Below are positions 39,716-43,034 of a stretch of 43,034 nt of DNA, piece after piece. The DNA comes from Sedimentisphaerales bacterium. Its GTDB lineage: Bacteria > Planctomycetota > Phycisphaerae > Sedimentisphaerales > SG8-4. Where the stretch lies: NCBI GenBank assembly GCA_016932895.1, contig JAFGCA010000005.1, forward strand, positions 1-43,034, given 5' to 3'. Position 1 is the first letter of the stretch. Each line of letters starts with the position of its first letter. A model generated the notes under the pieces. The model made no database searches, was not told where the DNA came from, and saw only the letters and a list, made by a program, of their open reading frames with translations. A program made the translations under genes and the position numbers.

Positions 39716-41578
39716 TCAGTTGCTCATGTTGTACTGCTGGTACACGTGCGTGGCTTCGGTCTGTTCCACGGGCAGAGCCAGCGTGTCGGTGTGCATGGTC
39801 GCCTTGAACCGCACGTCGCCGGCCCGGGCACCCCGAACCACCACCCGCCAGGTGGCTTTGGTCCTCGGCTCGAGATTTCGCAGCGGGGCGAAGCTGACGG
39901 TCCGGCCCATGATGGAGCCGGCGGTGGCGCCGGCCGAAGAGACGTACTGCAGCTTGTCGTCGAGCGTGCAGACGACCCGCACGTTGGTGTCGGCGGCCGA
40001 ACCCTGGTTGGTGACCGTGATGACGTACGTCGTGGTGTTGCCGACCTCGACCGGGTCCTCGAGGTCAACGACTTCCAGTCTCGTCGCCGCGATGCCGGTG
40101 ATCTTCGTCTTGGCCGTGTCGGTGACCGTCTCGGCACAGTACGCCGTGGCGGTCGCCGTGGCCATCACTTCGCCTTCCTTGGTGGGTACGTACGAGACGC
40201 GTACCTTCTTCGAGGTGTTGGGCTCGAGCGTGCCGAGTTCCCATACCAGCTTGGAGGCGGACAACTGGGCGCCGGCCGTCGCTTCAATCGAGGCCATGCC
40301 CGGCGGAATGATGTCTTCGATCATGGTATTGCGGGCCGGTCCGTCGCCCTTGTTGATCACGGTGATCTCATAGGAGATGGGACGGCCGAGATATTGTCTT
40401 TGCGGTCCGGCTTTGGTGAGGGCCAGAATCGGTTGACGGACGTTCGTCAGGGTCGCATCCGATTCGGCGCGGAGGCCGGAAGCCGAGGTCGCCGTGGCCT
40501 TGTTTACGTATACGCCGGTTTTCGAGGCGCGGAGTTTGATGGAGAAGCGCCTCGATTCCTGAGCGGCCAGGGTCCCGGCGTCGAGGACCACCTTGCCTTT
40601 GCCGTCGGCCGTTTGCATGCCGTCCGGCAGCGTGTCCACGATCTGCACGTTCTGGGCCGCGCCGGTGCCCGTGTTGGTGACCACGAATTCCACCGGAATC
40701 GGCTCACACAGCAGGGCTTCGGCCGGAGCGATCTTCGTCAGTTCCAGCGTCGGCTGCACCACGCGCACCACGGCGCAGTCGCGCATCGTGTGCGTGATGG
40801 CCGTACAGTGCTCCAACTGATCGGTATCGCTGGCGACGCCGGATATCCTGATGGTCTTGCTGGCCTTCGGGCCGAGCGAGTTGATCTCCCAAACGAGTTG
40901 GTTGTTCTGCGTCAGAGCGGTGGGGTCGGAACCCTTGAAGGTGAACTCCTTGGACAACGTTTCCGTGATGACCACGTCGGTGAGCATCATGTCCGCCAGG
41001 TTCGTGACCCTGATGGCGTACGAGAAAGGCTCGTTGAGGCGGATCTCCTTGGGCATGGCCTTGTCGATCTGAATGATGCCGTAATCCGGGCGCGGGTACG
41101 TCATCGAGAGCATGTGCCCGTCGACTCCGTCCACGGCGATCAGGCCGGTGGCGGGCGTGACTTTGTTGTACGTGCGGGTCGGCGCCACGAACTCGGTTGT
41201 CACCGGCTGAAGCTCCTCGACTGAGGCCGTTACGAGCTCCGGTTGCACGGTCCGTGCCGGCGTCATCGGTTCCAACTGTCGCATCGGCGGGACGGTCGTC
41301 GCCTGCGCCATGGGCTGCATCTCTCGCACCGATTCGGCCGGAGCCGGCAGATCCAGCTCTTCCAGCGTGGGCTCGCCAGGTTCGACGCGGGGCTGCGCGA
41401 CCAGTTTCGACGGTACCGCCACCGCCGGTCGCAGGTCTTTGTCCCAGAAGAAACTCTTGCCGGCCGTGGTTACGGCGGGCTTGGATTCGTCCGGCCCCAG
41501 CGCCTTACCGGTGCCCTTGCAGCCGCCCAAGAGCATCACGAAGACAAGAAATGAAAATACCAACACCTTCTTCATCAC
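39716..41578 (-). CDS. Lipoprotein with four DUF11-type surface repeats
   Basis: A 620-residue envelope protein. It has a lipoprotein signal (VFVMLLGGC, lipobox Cys20), then a Pro/Thr/Glu-rich low-complexity region (~50-135). Four tandem DUF11/B_ant_repeat beta-sandwich domains follow at ~165-270, ~275-380, ~382-492 and ~500-605, each with a V-x-VTNxGxxxAxNVxxxDxLP-like core (for example VTNTGTGAAQNVQIVDTLPD). The closest well-known relative is chlamydial OmcB, but this protein is not Cys-rich. Likely a cell-envelope structural protein. AAAGGAG lies 6 nt before the first of two ATG codons. It has a very good promoter ~300 nt upstream and a strong terminator. Confidence 0.85.
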   Translation of the reverse strand: MMKKVLVFSFLVFVMLLGGCKGTGKALGPDESKPAVTTAGKSFFWDKDLRPAVAVPSKLVAQPRVEPGEPTLEELDLPAPAESVREMQPMAQATTVPPMRQLEPMTPARTVQPELVTASVEELQPVTTEFVAPTRTYNKVTPATGLIAVDGVDGHMLSMTYPRPDYGIIQIDKAMPKEIRLNEPFSYAIRVTNLADMMLTDVVITETLSKEFTFKGSDPTALTQNNQLVWEINSLGPKASKTIRISGVASDTDQLEHCTAITHTMRDCAVVRVVQPTLELTKIAPAEALLCEPIPVEFVVTNTGTGAAQNVQIVDTLPDGMQTADGKGKVVLDAGTLAAQESRRFSIKLRASKTGVYVNKATATSASGLRAESDATLTNVRQPILALTKAGPQRQYLGRPISYEITVINKGDGPARNTMIEDIIPPGMASIEATAGAQLSASKLVWELGTLEPNTSKKVRVSYVPTKEGEVMATATATAYCAETVTDTAKTKITGIAATRLEVVDLEDPVEVGNTTTYVITVTNQGSAADTNVRVVCTLDDKLQYVSSAGATAGSIMGRTVSFAPLRNLEPRTKATWRVVVRGARAGDVRFKATMHTDTLALPVEQTEATHVYQQYNMSN

Positions 41579-41876
41579 ACCGCTCCTTTCACATCTTGAA
41601 GCTCACATCCAACGCAGGACGTGCGCAAGACCGGGCCTCGGCCCGGGAATCCCCTCATGGCAAGAGAAATGAGCTTCCAGAAATGCTGACGTTATCGCCT
41701 CTGTGGTCAATCGTCTGATACTCCTTCCTCCGTACTGCAGAGAAGCGCCGCCGGCCGCTTTTGGCGACAGCGACAGTACACACAAGTAAGCAGTCAGGCA
41801 TGCCCAACATGCTGTCTTCCCACTTAAAATATACGATAAGGTGCCTTTGGCGCAAAGCTGAGACGTAAGCTTATTA

Positions 41877-41905
41877 TTGCCTGATTATACTAAATATCCC
41901 ATTAT
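41877..41905 (+). promoter_or_regulatory. Candidate promoter of the methyltransferase gene
   Basis: TTGCCT (41877-41882) and CATTAT (41900-41905) with a 17-nt spacer. Predicted start near 41912, giving a leader of about 330 nt. It overlaps the divergent promoter of the DUF11 gene. Confidence 0.4.
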
Positions 41906-41913
41906 GAAGTCAA
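41884..41913 (-). promoter_or_regulatory. Promoter of the DUF11 lipoprotein gene
   Basis: On the minus strand TTGACT (41908-41913) and a perfect TATAAT (41884-41889) with an 18-nt spacer. Transcription would start near 41877, leaving a ~300-nt leader before the ATG. That leader has a GC hairpin near 41629-41646 but no gene that I can support. Confidence 0.65.
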
Positions 41914-41941
41914 GAGTTATGTGCATGCAATGTGGAAGCGG

Positions 41942-42026
41942 GCCGGACAAACCGCTCGTGCTGCCCGATAACGAGCGGCTTGCCACGGTAGTCTCGGCCC
42001 GGCGTCCGGCGGAAGCGAAAACGCTT
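41942..42026 (+). other. Structured RNA segment I in the methyltransferase leader
   Basis: GCCGGAC (41942-41948) pairs with GTCCGGC (42004-42010), enclosing an 8-bp hairpin CCGCTCGT/ACGAGCGG (41952-41959 with 41971-41978). A small AAGCG-AAAA-CGCTT hairpin (42013-42026) follows. Function unknown. Confidence 0.4.
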
Positions 42027-42047
42027 GCATCGACAACCGCTTAGGGT

Positions 42048-42238
42048 TACTCTCCCGATATTATCGTCCCCCAGGAGCGTTCTTCCCTTGTGGGTGAAGG
42101 CATGGCGCCGGCAACAGGTTACTGGGGGGAAGGTCCCGCTGCCTGCCTTACCGGCAGCGTCCTGTGTTATCGGTCGATGCGACGGGGACGGCGAAGATGC
42201 CCTCCCGTCCGGAGAATTCTGCCAGGAGGCTGAGAGTA
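42048..42238 (+). promoter_or_regulatory. Structured RNA segment II, riboswitch candidate of unassigned class
   Basis: TACTCTC (42048-42054) pairs with GAGAGTA (42232-42238), closing a ~190-nt domain that ends 2 nt before the likely start codon. Inside are CGCTGCC/GGCAGCG (~42138-42159), GACGGG/CCCGTC (42181-42209) and CCTCC (42201-42205) opposite GGAGG (42225-42229), which is the putative ribosome site. Fragments resemble cobalamin (GGTGAA, CAACAGG, TACTGGGGGGAAGG, GTCCGGAGA) and SAM-I (GCCGGCAAC) cores, but neither consensus is complete. Confidence 0.35.
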
Positions 42239-42240
42239 TT

Positions 42241-43034
42241 TTGAGACGGTCCGAGTTTTCCCGGTTGTTGTCGGAGAAGGTTCTCATCGGTGATGGGGCG
42301 ATGGGGACGATGCTCTATCAGCACGGCGTCTTCCTGAATCGCTGTTTTGACGAGCTCAACGTGAGCGATCCGGCCTTGGTCAAGCGGGTGCACGATGCGT
42401 ATGTCGAGGTCCAGGCGGACTTTATCGAGACCAACACGTTCGGGGCCAACCGGCTCAAGCTCTCGCCCTATGGTCTGGCCAACGAGGTGGCCCGGATCAA
42501 CCGGCGCGGGGTCGAGATCGCCAAAGAGGCGGCGGGCGGCAAGGCCCTGGTGGCCGGGTCCATCGGCCCGCTGGGCTGTGAGCTGACCGAGCACGGTCCC
42601 ATGACGGCCCCGCAAGCCCGGGAGATATTCCGCGAGCAGGGGGCGGCTCTGGCCGATGCCGGCTGCGATCTGTTGATTCTCGAGACGTTCTCGAACCCCG
42701 ACGAACTGCTGATCGCCCTGGCCGGCGTCGGCGAGATCGCGGACGTGCCCGTGATTGCCCAGATTTCGGCGAATGAGAACCAGGAGACGAGGTACGGCGA
42801 GCCGATCGAGCAGGCGATCGCAAAAGTGGCTCGCGAGCCGGCGGTCGACGTGGTGGGCCTGAACTGCTCGGTGGGGCCCTCGGACATGCTCAGCAGTCTG
42901 GAGCTGATCCGGCAGGTCACGGACAAGCCCATCTCGATCCAGCCCAACGCCGGCATGCCCCGGCAAATCGAGGGCCGGCAACTCTATATGTCCACCCCGG
43001 AGTACATGGCCGAGTTTGCCAAGCGCTTCTTCGA
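42241..43034 (+). CDS. Homocysteine S-methyltransferase domain protein (YitJ/MetH type), 3' end cut off
   Basis: The first 264 codons of a gene running off the window. It is the TIM-barrel homocysteine methyltransferase (Pfam S-methyl_trans): VLIGDGAMGTMLYQHG, CFDELNVSDPALV, ADFIETNTFGANRLKL, ILETFSNPDELLIAL, and VVGLNCSVGPSDML with the first zinc Cys. The later Cys pair lies outside. The compact N-terminus is nearer to bifunctional homocysteine methyltransferase/methylenetetrahydrofolate reductase (YitJ) than to E. coli MetH, but full MetH cannot be excluded. TTG 42241 is the likely start, with GGAGG 11 nt upstream. It makes methionine and is preceded by a long structured leader. Confidence 0.85.
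   Translation, partial: MRRSEFSRLLSEKVLIGDGAMGTMLYQHGVFLNRCFDELNVSDPALVKRVHDAYVEVQADFIETNTFGANRLKLSPYGLANEVARINRRGVEIAKEAAGGKALVAGSIGPLGCELTEHGPMTAPQAREIFREQGAALADAGCDLLILETFSNPDELLIALAGVGEIADVPVIAQISANENQETRYGEPIEQAIAKVAREPAVDVVGLNCSVGPSDMLSSLELIRQVTDKPISIQPNAGMPRQIEGRQLYMSTPEYMAEFAKRFF

Noticed and set aside
39707..41224. 505-codon plus-strand frame opposite the DUF11 gene
   Set aside because: Shadow of a repeat protein. No ribosome site, and a strong terminator for the minus-strand gene overlaps its start.
42048..42238. Firm assignment to the cobalamin or SAM-I riboswitch
   Set aside because: Only fragments of each consensus are present, and the order and spacing do not match fully, so the class is left open.

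Overview
The window (GC-rich, roughly 60%) reads like an anaerobic Planctomycetota bacterium, most likely Phycisphaerae-like. I infer this from four kinds of gene: many twin-arginine (Tat) secreted Gfo/Idh/MocA oxidoreductases and other sugar enzymes, a prepilin with a planctomycete-type H-X9-DG tail, LamG/dockerin and DUF11-repeat surface proteins, and an exported sulfatase. The anaerobic lifestyle is inferred from rubrerythrin, desulfoferrodoxin, rubredoxin and hydrogenase maturation genes. No rRNA or marker gene in the window fixes the taxonomy.

Layout. 1-11,900: a carbohydrate/cyclitol catabolism region. It holds a Tat-secreted TIM-barrel isomerase divergent from a XylR-like regulator, a prepilin, a LamG/Ig/dockerin protein, a Tat-secreted fucose-isomerase-like protein, and a probable operon Gfo/Idh - ThuA - Gfo/Idh - UroD-like. 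12,000-17,500 (minus strand): an oxidative-stress cluster, perR - rubrerythrin - thiol peroxidase - desulfoferrodoxin - ferritin - ferritin-like - rubredoxin - zwf. 17,800-25,500: more secreted sugar enzymes, with a tetraheme lipoprotein cytochrome, an aldo/keto reductase lacking its catalytic residues, a LamG protein, two further Gfo/Idh proteins and a Tat-lipoprotein sulfatase, separated by a repeat-rich non-coding block. 25,500-27,500: mostly non-coding, with a predicted ~650-nt minus-strand transcript lacking a convincing gene, a small FxLYD-like lipoprotein and tRNA-Ala(GGC). 27,474-34,092: hypF, a decayed MNT/HEPN pair, then tightly packed hypC-D-E-A-B. 34,111-43,034: nadD, a 50-residue (ATKKK)n protein, lysA, accB/accC, a DUF11-repeat lipoprotein and the start of a YitJ-type homocysteine methyltransferase behind a long structured leader.

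How it fits together. The Gfo/Idh, ThuA, isomerase and sulfatase genes suggest stepwise oxidation and isomerisation of sulfated or unusual sugars, partly outside the cytoplasm. The PerR cluster pairs peroxide and superoxide reduction (rubredoxin as electron carrier) with iron storage and NADPH supply. The hyp genes imply a [NiFe] hydrogenase encoded elsewhere.

The most noteworthy non-gene signals are: a 170-bp element with 27-bp terminal inverted repeats present twice (beside hypF and between accB and accC); a five-copy degenerate repeat block; three other fold-back repeat types, one sitting where hepT is broken; a promoter-to-terminator non-coding transcript; a possible attenuator in the accB leader; and a structured leader before the methyltransferase.
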